DNA of 6,863 bases from an uncultured Pleurocapsa sp. (lineage in GTDB: Bacteria > Cyanobacteriota > Cyanobacteriia > Cyanobacteriales > Xenococcaceae): positions 1-6,863 of the forward strand of contig CAKZYI010000149.1 of the NCBI GenBank assembly GCA_937884735.1. Direction: 5' to 3'. The notes below the pieces were generated by a model. It worked only from the letters and a program-made list of their open reading frames with translations, did no database searches and was not told the origin of the DNA. This document shows, piece by piece, positions 1 to 6,067 of this stretch (the stretch's first letter is position 1; every line of letters begins with the position of its first letter). The translations under genes and the position numbers were made by a program.

Positions 1-571
1 TGGGACTAATATCAGAAAGGCGAGTGCGCCCAAAGTTTTTACCCATTGTGTAGGCACCAATATCCGCTGCCCAAATACAAGCCATTACTAAAAAAGTCAG
101 TGTTAGTGCGGTGGGAAACTGACTGGGATTTAGCCAAGAATCGGGCCAATATCCATCGAGGGGTAAATTACTGGCATTGTTGGCATTGGGAAGACTACCC
201 CGCAAACGTACCCAAAAAGTAGGTAAATAGCCTGTATAAAATAGACCTAAAATAGAGCTTGCTATATCAGCAATAGTTGCCATCTTGGGTTGGAACAACA
301 AGTAAAAACAAATTATTGTTCCTCCAAGACAAAACATGGCATCAGTAACATTGGGGGCGAGGGTAGAACTGATCAACAAAAGTTGAGAGACAATCAAAGT
401 AGTCTTGGCTGCGGGTTCAACTCCCTTTGCCCTAACCAAACGAAAATATTCCAATTGTGCTAGAACAATTAAAATACCAATACCAAAGGTGAAATACCAT
501 CCGCCGAGAATAATCATTCCCAAGGCTAGGGCGATCGCGACTACTGCACTGACTATACGAGACAAAGGCAT
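1..571 (-). CDS. cdsA: Phosphatidate cytidylyltransferase, N-terminal part (runs off window)
   Basis: This is probably CDP-diacylglycerol synthase, the inner-membrane enzyme that joins CTP and phosphatidic acid to give CDP-diacylglycerol, the precursor of phosphatidylglycerol. I translated 190 codons from the ATG at 571; an in-frame stop (TAA, 580-578) lies just upstream, so this is the first possible ATG. The protein opens with hydrophobic segments at about residues 5-25, 26-42, 58-72, 78-93 and 100-118, and another at 153-172. The stretch YTGYLPTFWVRLRG (112-125) and the block AADIGAYTMGKNFGRTRLSDISP (168-190, with D170, A173, Y174 and G177) match the conserved middle of the CdsA family. 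The C-terminal signature with the catalytic Lys/Asp residues is outside the window. The start has no clear Shine-Dalgarno sequence. It lies 137 bp downstream of cbiT on the same strand and could be co-transcribed. Identification is by remembered family patterns, not by a search. Confidence 0.92.
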   Translation of the reverse strand, partial: MPLSRIVSAVVAIALALGMIILGGWYFTFGIGILIVLAQLEYFRLVRAKGVEPAAKTTLIVSQLLLISSTLAPNVTDAMFCLGGTIICFYLLFQPKMATIADIASSILGLFYTGYLPTFWVRLRGSLPNANNASNLPLDGYWPDSWLNPSQFPTALTLTFLVMACIWAADIGAYTMGKNFGRTRLSDISP

Positions 572-621
572 AATGCGTTACTGCTACCAACGCTGATTGA
601 AGGTGAGAATTGAGTTTAAGA

Positions 622-639
622 TAACCTTATGAAAGGTTA
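622..639 (-). other. Small stem-loop between cbiT and cdsA
   Basis: A perfect 7-bp inverted repeat (TAACCTT, loop of 4, AAGGTTA) lies in the 137-bp gap between the cbiT stop and the cdsA start. Read on the minus strand it follows cbiT, but it is AT-rich and followed only by a broken T stretch (TCTTAAACTC), so it would be at best a weak terminator or an RNA-processing/stability hairpin. The rest of 572-708 shows nothing recognisable. Confidence 0.25.
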
Positions 640-708
640 GCAAATTAATGGTTCAAGTCCTAGTCTTTCTTTACAAGAAGCAACCAGAAAGTTAGATTCT
701 ACAAATAC

Positions 709-1299
709 TTATAGTTTTTCGCCACTTAAAATAAACATGGGGTTTACCGCAGCAAAAGTTTGATGAATCCCCCTTGTTTCTAGACGATTGACTGCTGATT
801 GTACTACTTCAACGTTGCGGGCTTGAAGTTCTGATAGACCTTCAGAAATAATGTATAAATTTTCTAGGTTATTTACTGTGGCAACAATGCGCCCTTCGGG
901 TTTGAGATATTTCCAAGTTTGTTTGAGTATATCCTTGATTGGTTTTCCTCCCTCAATACAGACTAAATCGGGTTTGGGTTTGATTTCTGCTAAACATTCT
1001 GGCGCGCTACCTTGAATTACTTTGACATTATTTACCTCAAAGCGATCGCAATTGCGCTGAATTAAACCTGCTACTTCAGCATCTCTTTCTACAGCAATTA
1101 TTTGTCCTTTGGGACATAGCAAACCTATTTCTACAGGAATTGTTCCTGTCCCCGCGCCAATATCCCACAAATCCGAATCTGGTTTCATGCGTAAGGAAGA
1201 AATAATCAGAATGCGGACTTCTCTTTTACTTAGAGGAATGCCAGGTAAGCGTTCAAATAGTTTGTCAGGAATGCCAGGAGTCTTATAAGGCCAAAGCAT
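709..1299 (-). CDS. cbiT: Cobalt-precorrin-6B (C15)-methyltransferase / decarboxylase CbiT
   Basis: CbiT uses S-adenosylmethionine to methylate C15 of the corrin precursor and removes the C12 acetate side chain as CO2; it is a cytosolic step of cobalamin biosynthesis. At 196 residues it has the length of a stand-alone CbiT, not the fused CobL/CbiET form. The N-terminus MLWPYKTPGIPD and the block PGIPLSKREVR (19-29) are the family's characteristic opening and support the ATG at 1299. The Rossmann SAM-binding loop is DIGAGTG (46-52), the acidic residue ending strand 2 is E71 in AVERD, and QGSAPE (96-101) and DLVCIEGG (111-118) follow in the expected order. The gene lies 34 bp after the decarboxylase gene and upstream of cdsA on the same strand, probably in one transcript; it has no visible Shine-Dalgarno sequence. 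In this family the partner CbiE methylates C5; no cbiE is visible here. Confidence 0.93.
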   Translation of the reverse strand: MLWPYKTPGIPDKLFERLPGIPLSKREVRILIISSLRMKPDSDLWDIGAGTGTIPVEIGLLCPKGQIIAVERDAEVAGLIQRNCDRFEVNNVKVIQGSAPECLAEIKPKPDLVCIEGGKPIKDILKQTWKYLKPEGRIVATVNNLENLYIISEGLSELQARNVEVVQSAVNRLETRGIHQTFAAVNPMFILSGEKL

Positions 1300-1302
1300 A
1301 AG

Positions 1303-1330
1303 CAGTTATCGGTGAACAGTTATCAGTTAA
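1303..1330. repeat. Two-copy 14-bp heptamer-type tandem repeat
   Basis: Two consecutive 14-mers, CAGTTATCGGTGAA and CAGTTATCAGTTAA, differ at two positions. Together they fill most of the 34-bp gap between the decarboxylase stop and the cbiT start. The unit is itself close to a doubled heptamer, resembling the short tandemly repeated sequences (STRR) common in cyanobacterial intergenic DNA. Its placement leaves no room for a strong promoter or ribosome binding site for cbiT. Confidence 0.6.
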
Positions 1331-1333
1331 TTA

Positions 1334-2776
1334 TTAAGGCTGTTTTAATATTTGTACGGTTTGGAGGGAAGGATCGTTACACCCCGTAATAGTGCCTCCT
1401 GCTGCTACAACCTGTTGCAAATATGCGATCGCTTCTTGGGTAATAATTTCTCCAGGCATTAACAGGGGTATTCCTGGGGGATAAGGACAGATTAATTCTC
1501 CGCAAAGGCGATCGCTTGCTCGATCTATTGGTATGGTTTCGGTGGGAGCAAAGTAGGCTTGGCGGGGTGTCAATATCGATTGGTTGGGGATAGGAGACTG
1601 GGGATAGGGGACTGGGGATAGGAGACTGGGGATAGGGGACTGGGTGAGTTTTGTAAGAGTATGGATTAGATTTTCGATGTCTTGGGGAGGATTGCGAATG
1701 GAGATGATAAAGGTGAGATGTTGAAGTAGGGGAAGTTCGCAGGTTACGTTGAGTTGTTCGTGGAGAATTTCGTCTGCTTCAAAGCCTGTAATGCCCAATT
1801 GGAATAGGTTGACGGTTAGTCTGGTAATGTCGAAGTGATGACAGCCTGGTTTGAGAGTTGGTTGAAGGACAGATAAGTGAGGGATGGTTGCTATTTTGTT
1901 TCTTGCCCGCGTAGCTAGCTTTATGGTTTCGTACATTCGTTTTTCACCTTCGCTTGCCATTTGGTGTCTGGCTGCATCTAAAGAGGCTAGAAGGAGGTAG
2001 CTAGGGCTGGTAGATTCTACTAGCTGCAAGGCTTTACTAATGTTTTGGGGCGAAATGAGACTACCCTGGAGATGTAGCATTGATGCCTGAGTCATGGCAC
2101 TCAAGACTTTGTGGGTAGACTGTATTGTTAAATCTGCACCAACACTCATTGCCGATGGAGGAAGATCCCCGTGGAAAGCAAAATGCGCGCCGTGGGCTTC
2201 GTCTACCAGTAGAGGAATATTATATTTGTGAGTAATATCGGCGATCGCTTTTAAATCGCTGCAAATGCCCTGATAAGTAGGATGCAGCATCATTACGGCT
2301 TTGGTGTCAGGATGTTGGTTTAAAGCCTCTTCTACAGCTTGTGGAGTAACGTTGTAAGCCAATCCTTCTTGAGCATCGTATTCTGGGCTAATAAATATTG
2401 GTATTGCCCCAGACAGAACTAAACCTGCGATCGCCGATTGATGAATATTTCTGGGTAGAATTATTTTGTCTCCTTCACCACATATGGCTAAAATGCTGGC
2501 AATGATTCCACAGGTTGAACCATTGACCAAAAACCAAGTATGAGACGCGCCAAAAGACGCTGCGGCTAGTTCTTGGGCTGCTTTGATTGCACCTTCTGGG
2601 GCAAACAAATTGTCTAACTCTGGTAACTCTGGTAAGTCTGCCACAAAGACACTTTTTCCCAACAGTTCAAGTATTTCGGGGCTACTGCCTTTGCCTTGTT
2701 TGTGTCCAGGGGCGTAAAAAGCCGAATGAAGTTTGCGTGCTGATTGTTTTAAAGCATTGAGTAAGGGTACATTCAT
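1334..2776 (-). CDS. Orn/Lys/Arg decarboxylase family protein (PLP-dependent, fold type I)
   Basis: The 480-residue protein matches the short form of the Orn/Lys/Arg decarboxylase family (as in Bacillus SpeA-type enzymes, about 480-490 residues), which remove the carboxyl group from a basic amino acid to give a polyamine or diamine. Visible landmarks are the N-terminal FYAPGHKQGKG (20-30), NGST (85-88) for the PLP phosphate, H112 expected to stack on the PLP ring, DEAHGAH (192-198) with D192 for the pyridine nitrogen, and STHK (220-223) with K223 as the Schiff-base lysine. The C-terminal domain includes a PYPPGIPLLMPGE block (431-443), conserved in the family. Residues about 379-400 are a Pro/Ser-rich linker encoded by a tandem DNA repeat, located between domains. 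The ATG at 2776 places the family's usual N-terminus correctly; no Shine-Dalgarno sequence is seen. Substrate (arginine, lysine, ornithine or another) cannot be told from sequence, so no symbol is given. It is the likely first gene of the minus-strand unit. Confidence 0.93.
   Translation of the reverse strand: MNVPLLNALKQSARKLHSAFYAPGHKQGKGSSPEILELLGKSVFVADLPELPELDNLFAPEGAIKAAQELAAASFGASHTWFLVNGSTCGIIASILAICGEGDKIILPRNIHQSAIAGLVLSGAIPIFISPEYDAQEGLAYNVTPQAVEEALNQHPDTKAVMMLHPTYQGICSDLKAIADITHKYNIPLLVDEAHGAHFAFHGDLPPSAMSVGADLTIQSTHKVLSAMTQASMLHLQGSLISPQNISKALQLVESTSPSYLLLASLDAARHQMASEGEKRMYETIKLATRARNKIATIPHLSVLQPTLKPGCHHFDITRLTVNLFQLGITGFEADEILHEQLNVTCELPLLQHLTFIISIRNPPQDIENLIHTLTKLTQSPIPSLLSPVPYPQSPIPNQSILTPRQAYFAPTETIPIDRASDRLCGELICPYPPGIPLLMPGEIITQEAIAYLQQVVAAGGTITGCNDPSLQTVQILKQP
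1586..1644. repeat. Four-copy 14-bp tandem repeat inside the decarboxylase gene
   Basis: Four contiguous 14-mers alternate GGGGATAGGAGACT and GGGGATAGGGGACT, so the array is also two perfect 28-bp copies; a further GGG follows. The unit is a double heptamer, the style of cyanobacterial STRR elements. It is read on the opposite strand inside the decarboxylase gene. Since 14 is not a multiple of 3, the copies are translated in all three frames in turn, and none contains a stop, giving residues of the type SPIPSLLSPVPYPQSPIP. The encoded segment is hydrophilic, Pro-rich and presumably disordered. Confidence 0.85.
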
Positions 2777-2920
2777 TTATTAAACTAAAACAAAAATTTT
2801 TATTGGGGGACAATGATTCTATATGCTATTGATTGAGGACAAATATATAGTTGGATAACTCAAATACTTCTATATTTAGTTTTATTCTCTCTTGTTTCTA
2901 ATTTATATCGATCATTAGCC
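2777..2920. promoter_or_regulatory. Divergent intergenic region
   Basis: This 144-bp AT-rich spacer separates the leftward decarboxylase unit from the rightward sigma-like gene, so start sites for both are expected here. For the plus strand, TATATT (2871-2876) is an acceptable -10 hexamer, but I see no -35 box at proper spacing (TTGGAT at 2851 is only 14 bp away). For the minus strand nothing better than AT-rich DNA is visible. Neither gene has a ribosome binding site in it. The promoter role is inferred from gene layout only. Confidence 0.4.
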
Positions 2921-4309
2921 ATGAAAACGGCATCTAAATATTGGAATTTGGTTAGGCTAGATAGTTCGGGTAAAATCAAAATCACCGAAATTAGTCCAGC
3001 AAAACAATTTTTCCATAGACAAGTATCTAATTCTAGCGACAGCGAAAACATACCAGATCTGACAATACAAAAAGACTTGATTGCTATAAAAAATAGCGGT
3101 AATGAAAATAATATTTCTGCGGATCGATGTTTGCGTTGTTTTATTTCTCATCAAATTAGGCAAGCTTGCATCCAGCTAGATATACAGTTTGGTAGAGAAC
3201 ATGGCTTTAGTCGCAACGATCTGTTTATTTATACTCTTAACGACACTTTAGATAGCTTTCGAGATTCGGTTGCTGGCAAACAAGCGTCTCAAGGTAAATA
3301 TAAATCTTTGGCAGTAGAAATTTTAGAAACCTTCGATCCAGCTAAAGCAAATCTTTCGACTTGGACTGTTAGGTATGTCAAGCAAAATAGAGAATTACAG
3401 CGTTTTCTCTTGGAACAGGGAGTCTATCTAATTAGTAGCTGGGCAATTTTAAATGATACTAATATTAAACAAGTTAATCGTATCCTATCGGAGTTTCATA
3501 ACCTAACTTCAGGTGAAATAGAGCAAGCAAGTATCTTACTATCTGGCTATCATAATGTGTATCGTCGCGATCGCTTAAAAAGTCGTCAAAGTAAGGGAAG
3601 AAAATGTACAACTCCCTCTACAGAACAGTTAGAGCGAATTGCAGATTTGATTAACCGACAGGGTTTGGTTTTATCACCAGAACAAACTTTAACCCAACTA
3701 GAGAAACTGGCGGGTTTGCTGCGAGAGTATCGCATCCATGTGCGGGGTGGCAAAATGAAACAGGAGTCTTTTGACAATACAGAGATTAATACCGAAGGAA
3801 TGCAGGCTTCTGTAATTCAAGACGAAGAAGAAACTGTAGATCAAGGAGACTTTTTGAAATCTTATCAGCAACAGTTTCAACAAAGCCTAGATAGCTCAAT
3901 TGAAACAGTAATTACCACTCGTCTAAGTAAGTTCAAAGGCAAAAAAGCGGCTAAAGCACCCCAGTTTATTACCGCACTCGAACTATTTCACTGTCAGGGG
4001 GAATCGATGAGTGCGATCGCGCCTAAAGTCGAACTACAGGCTCAATACCAGGTAACTAGGCTGCTCAAGCTTAAGGAATTAAGAATCGATATCCGCCATC
4101 AAATGCTGCAACTGATGAAAGACTGGACGATGGCTCAAACCAAATTAGAAGACTTGGCATCATTAAAACAAAGGGAAAGTGAAATTGAATTGGCTTTGGG
4201 AGAACAAATAGATTTGGTATTAAACGAAGCTGAAAAAGAAGCCAGCGTTGCTGATAGTACTCAAAGTATTTTGGCAAAAAGAATTTGTGAATATTTAGAT
4301 CGTCTCTAG
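2921..4309 (+). CDS. Cyanobacterial sigma-70-like / HTH protein (putative)
   Basis: This 462-residue protein is soluble, with no signal peptide or membrane segment. Residues about 66-215 form a conserved-looking helical part (RCLRCFISHQIRQACIQLD at 69-87, FGREHGFSRNDLF at 90-102, LETFDPAKANLSTWTVRYVKQ at 135-155) that loosely recalls sigma-70 region 2. After a basic stretch (215-228) and an acidic linker (299-310, DEEETVDQGD), residues 349-385 (FITALELFHCQGESMSAIAPKVELQ, then YQVTRLLKLKELR) look like a sigma region 4 helix-turn-helix. A charged, probably coiled helix fills 400-440. I recall similar proteins in cyanobacteria next to DUF1822 and CHAT genes, annotated as hypothetical or sigma-70 family. 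A role as an alternative sigma or anti-sigma-type DNA-binding regulator is inference; promoter recognition is not shown. The ATG at 2921 is the first in frame and gives the N-terminus KYWNLVRLDSSGKIKI. The DUF1822 gene follows after 88 bp on the same strand. Confidence 0.7.
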   Translation: MKTASKYWNLVRLDSSGKIKITEISPAKQFFHRQVSNSSDSENIPDLTIQKDLIAIKNSGNENNISADRCLRCFISHQIRQACIQLDIQFGREHGFSRNDLFIYTLNDTLDSFRDSVAGKQASQGKYKSLAVEILETFDPAKANLSTWTVRYVKQNRELQRFLLEQGVYLISSWAILNDTNIKQVNRILSEFHNLTSGEIEQASILLSGYHNVYRRDRLKSRQSKGRKCTTPSTEQLERIADLINRQGLVLSPEQTLTQLEKLAGLLREYRIHVRGGKMKQESFDNTEINTEGMQASVIQDEEETVDQGDFLKSYQQQFQQSLDSSIETVITTRLSKFKGKKAAKAPQFITALELFHCQGESMSAIAPKVELQAQYQVTRLLKLKELRIDIRHQMLQLMKDWTMAQTKLEDLASLKQRESEIELALGEQIDLVLNEAEKEASVADSTQSILAKRICEYLDRL

Positions 4310-4397
4310 GAAAATTAAAAAACCAATTTTTGCATACCCCCCAAACTATGAGAAATAAATATCTTTAAGCTGAGTTGAACTAATTAAAAATATTATT

Positions 4398-5762
4398 ATG
4401 ACTAATTACAACATTGAAACTGATAACCTTTTGCTAGATTTTGAATCATTTTCAGAAACAGGAATTGAACTATCAGACGAACAAATAGATCGCGCCGTAG
4501 AATTAAGCGATCGCATTATCGATCCCGAACGACAATGGCAGACTTATCTTAACTCTTTGGCTTTATTTGGTTTCACAGCTTGGCTTGAAGAGCGAGATAA
4601 TACTTTAGTTATTAATTCTGATAGCTGTTCGGTAATGCAGCCAAGTTACGCTAGCTATATCGATGGGGTGTTTAATTTAACCGTCGGGGAATATAAAATC
4701 TGTTTGTTGACCAACGGTGTGGCGATCGACGAGTTTATCAGTATAGATCGGGCTGTAGTCGATTTACCTGAATACATTCCTCATTTTTATATTTTAGTTA
4801 ACGTCGTAGAAGAACAAGCTGAAGTTATTATTGATAGCTTTATTCGCCATGACGAAATGATGCAGCGCAAACAAACTGCTAATATATCGGCTGATGCAGA
4901 CTGGACTTATGAAATACCTTTGGCTTGGTTTAATCCTCAACCAGACGACATTTTATTATATTTGCGTTGTTTAGAATCTAGCACTATTGCTTTACCCGAT
5001 TCTGCTACTACCATCACTGATGATATTCAAAGGGCGATCGAGTCTTCGATTCCTCAATTACAGTCTGGCGAGTCTTTGCATCAAATATTAACTTGGTCGC
5101 AAGCAGCACCAATACTAAGTAATTCTAGTCTGCTTAACTGGCTTTATGAATTACAAACTGCTCAACCTAGCTTGGGAGATAGTTTAGCAGCATTGCGCGA
5201 TCGCCTTTTTAATACTATTTCTGAAGTTACTCAAACAGCAATCAACGTTAAGTCTTGGTTGTCTAATGAACTAGATGAGCTAGCGCAGAGTTTATCTTGG
5301 ACGCTGTTCCCCTCCCTGGATCTTGCTCCTAGTGGTTTACGAGATTTGGAGGTAGTCAATCGTGAATCTCCCCCAGAGGAATTTACCGCAATTGTTACTC
5401 AACTTAGGGACAGTGGCGAAGATATTCCCCCTGATGCCCGTGGTGCTTTTCGTGACTTTGATTTGGGCACTTATGCTTTACGTATGTTTGTTGTTACTTG
5501 GGAAGTAGAGGAAACGGAAGGTATACCTGAATGGAGTTTGTTGGTGGTTTTGGGAGCGCAACCAGATAATTATTTGCCCCAAGGTTTGAAGCTGGAATTG
5601 AAAGAGGGGGAAACAATTCTGGATGAAAAGATTGTTCCAGAAGATACGAATGATTCTTATATTTATACTCAGGTGATTGGTGAATTGCAAGAACAGTTTA
5701 TTGTCAGCGTTGCTTTGGTAAATGGCGAAATTATTACTTTTCCTAATTTTGTTTTTGATTAA
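4398..5762 (+). CDS. DUF1822 family protein
   Basis: The 454-residue protein fits DUF1822, a family of unknown function that I know only from cyanobacteria. The family's hallmark is the N-terminal block WQTYLNSLALFGFTAWLEER (47-66), a helix following a short acidic N-terminus; a strand-rich part with VGEYKICLLTNG (96-107) and a predicted beta segment at 129-146 follow. The middle (200-300) is helical and Ser/Thr/Gln-rich, with WSQAAPIL (233-240) and LRDRLFNTISEV (266-277). The C-terminal 95 residues, from YALRMFVVTWEVEE (359-372) through LLVVLGAQPDNYLPQGLKLEL (381-401), look like a small all-beta domain. There is no signal peptide or membrane segment, and the protein is acidic. It sits between the sigma-like gene (88 bp away) and the CHAT gene (305 bp away), all on one strand, so a shared job is likely; adaptor or protease substrate are guesses. 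The start at 4398 lacks a Shine-Dalgarno sequence, and the only nearby alternative ATG (4348) is out of frame. Confidence 0.88.
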   Translation: MTNYNIETDNLLLDFESFSETGIELSDEQIDRAVELSDRIIDPERQWQTYLNSLALFGFTAWLEERDNTLVINSDSCSVMQPSYASYIDGVFNLTVGEYKICLLTNGVAIDEFISIDRAVVDLPEYIPHFYILVNVVEEQAEVIIDSFIRHDEMMQRKQTANISADADWTYEIPLAWFNPQPDDILLYLRCLESSTIALPDSATTITDDIQRAIESSIPQLQSGESLHQILTWSQAAPILSNSSLLNWLYELQTAQPSLGDSLAALRDRLFNTISEVTQTAINVKSWLSNELDELAQSLSWTLFPSLDLAPSGLRDLEVVNRESPPEEFTAIVTQLRDSGEDIPPDARGAFRDFDLGTYALRMFVVTWEVEETEGIPEWSLLVVLGAQPDNYLPQGLKLELKEGETILDEKIVPEDTNDSYIYTQVIGELQEQFIVSVALVNGEIITFPNFVFD

Positions 5763-5824
5763 CTGTTTGATGTAAGTTTTAAAGCTCGTACTGTCAATTT
5801 ATTTATGAGAACCGTTTATTGATA

Positions 5825-5844
5825 CTGGGGGAACTTTCCCCCAG
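5825..5844. repeat. Strong GC-rich inverted repeat 63 bp after the DUF1822 stop
   Basis: CTGGGGGAACTTTCCCCCAG folds into a hairpin with 8-9 perfect pairs and a 2-4 base loop. It lies downstream of the DUF1822 stop, but the next bases are ACCCCAATC rather than a T run, so it is not a standard intrinsic terminator. It could be a REP-like repeat, a transcript-end stabiliser, or the edge of a small mobile repeat. Confidence 0.6.
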
Positions 5845-5955
5845 ACCCCAATCTCGCGCATTACATGCGGCTAAAGCCTTTGTTTGCGCCTGTCGGCGAC
5901 GCGGGGTCGCTCGCCTGTTGGGGACGTTACGTCTTCCCCAAGCCCCTTACGTAAG
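5845..5955. repeat. GC-rich block of nested inverted repeats
   Basis: The block follows directly on the hairpin at 5825-5844. Within it are GGCT-AA-AGCC (5869-5878), GCGAC-GCGGG-GTCGC (about 5896-5910), a longer imperfect stem from TTGGGG to CCCCAA (5918-5941) enclosing ACG-TTA-CGT, and the perfect palindrome CTTACGTAAG (5946-5955). GC content is well above both flanks. Such dense stem-loops suggest a repeat family or structured RNA instead of coding sequence. I do not recognise a named element. Confidence 0.5.
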
Positions 5956-6067
5956 AGTTTGCTTATGAATATTTTCAAATAAATTAAGAGGGGTATAGTC
6001 AATAATATATTTTCTAAATTACTTTTCTAAAAAAGAAGTATGTCTTTATTTTTCATTGTCTATTGCC

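Larger units (their letters stand above)
5763..6067. other. Non-coding gap between DUF1822 and CHAT genes
   Basis: No open frame with coding character is visible. The first 60 bases are AT-rich, the middle (5825-5955) is a GC-rich hairpin block listed separately, and the last 110 bases are very AT-rich. TATAGT (5994-5999) is a plausible -10 for the CHAT gene, but its -35 (TTTTCA, 5972-5977) is poor; an ATG at 6040 is out of frame with the CHAT gene. The gap therefore most likely holds a promoter for the CHAT gene and an intergenic repeat element. Confidence 0.5.

Noticed and set aside
405..596. 63-codon open frame on the plus strand
   Set aside because: It overlaps the minus-strand cdsA gene, whose translation is a clear membrane enzyme; the plus-strand product is a basic, unremarkable peptide.
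1586..1644. Frameshift or pseudogene in the decarboxylase because of the repeat
   Set aside because: The reading frame is open through the array and the conserved C-terminal block PYPPGIPLLMPGE follows in frame.
2860..3163. Short minus-strand open frames across the start of the sigma-like gene
   Set aside because: They are antisense to a long conserved-looking gene, have no family resemblance and no ribosome binding site.
5825..5844. Intrinsic terminator for the DUF1822 gene
   Set aside because: The hairpin is strong but followed by ACCCCAATC on the plus strand and by AGTATCAAT on the minus strand, so the required T run is missing in both directions.
5763..6067. tRNA or CRISPR array in the gap
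   Set aside because: No cloverleaf with a T-loop GTTCRA motif is seen, and the inverted repeats differ from one another instead of being identical direct repeats with regular spacers.
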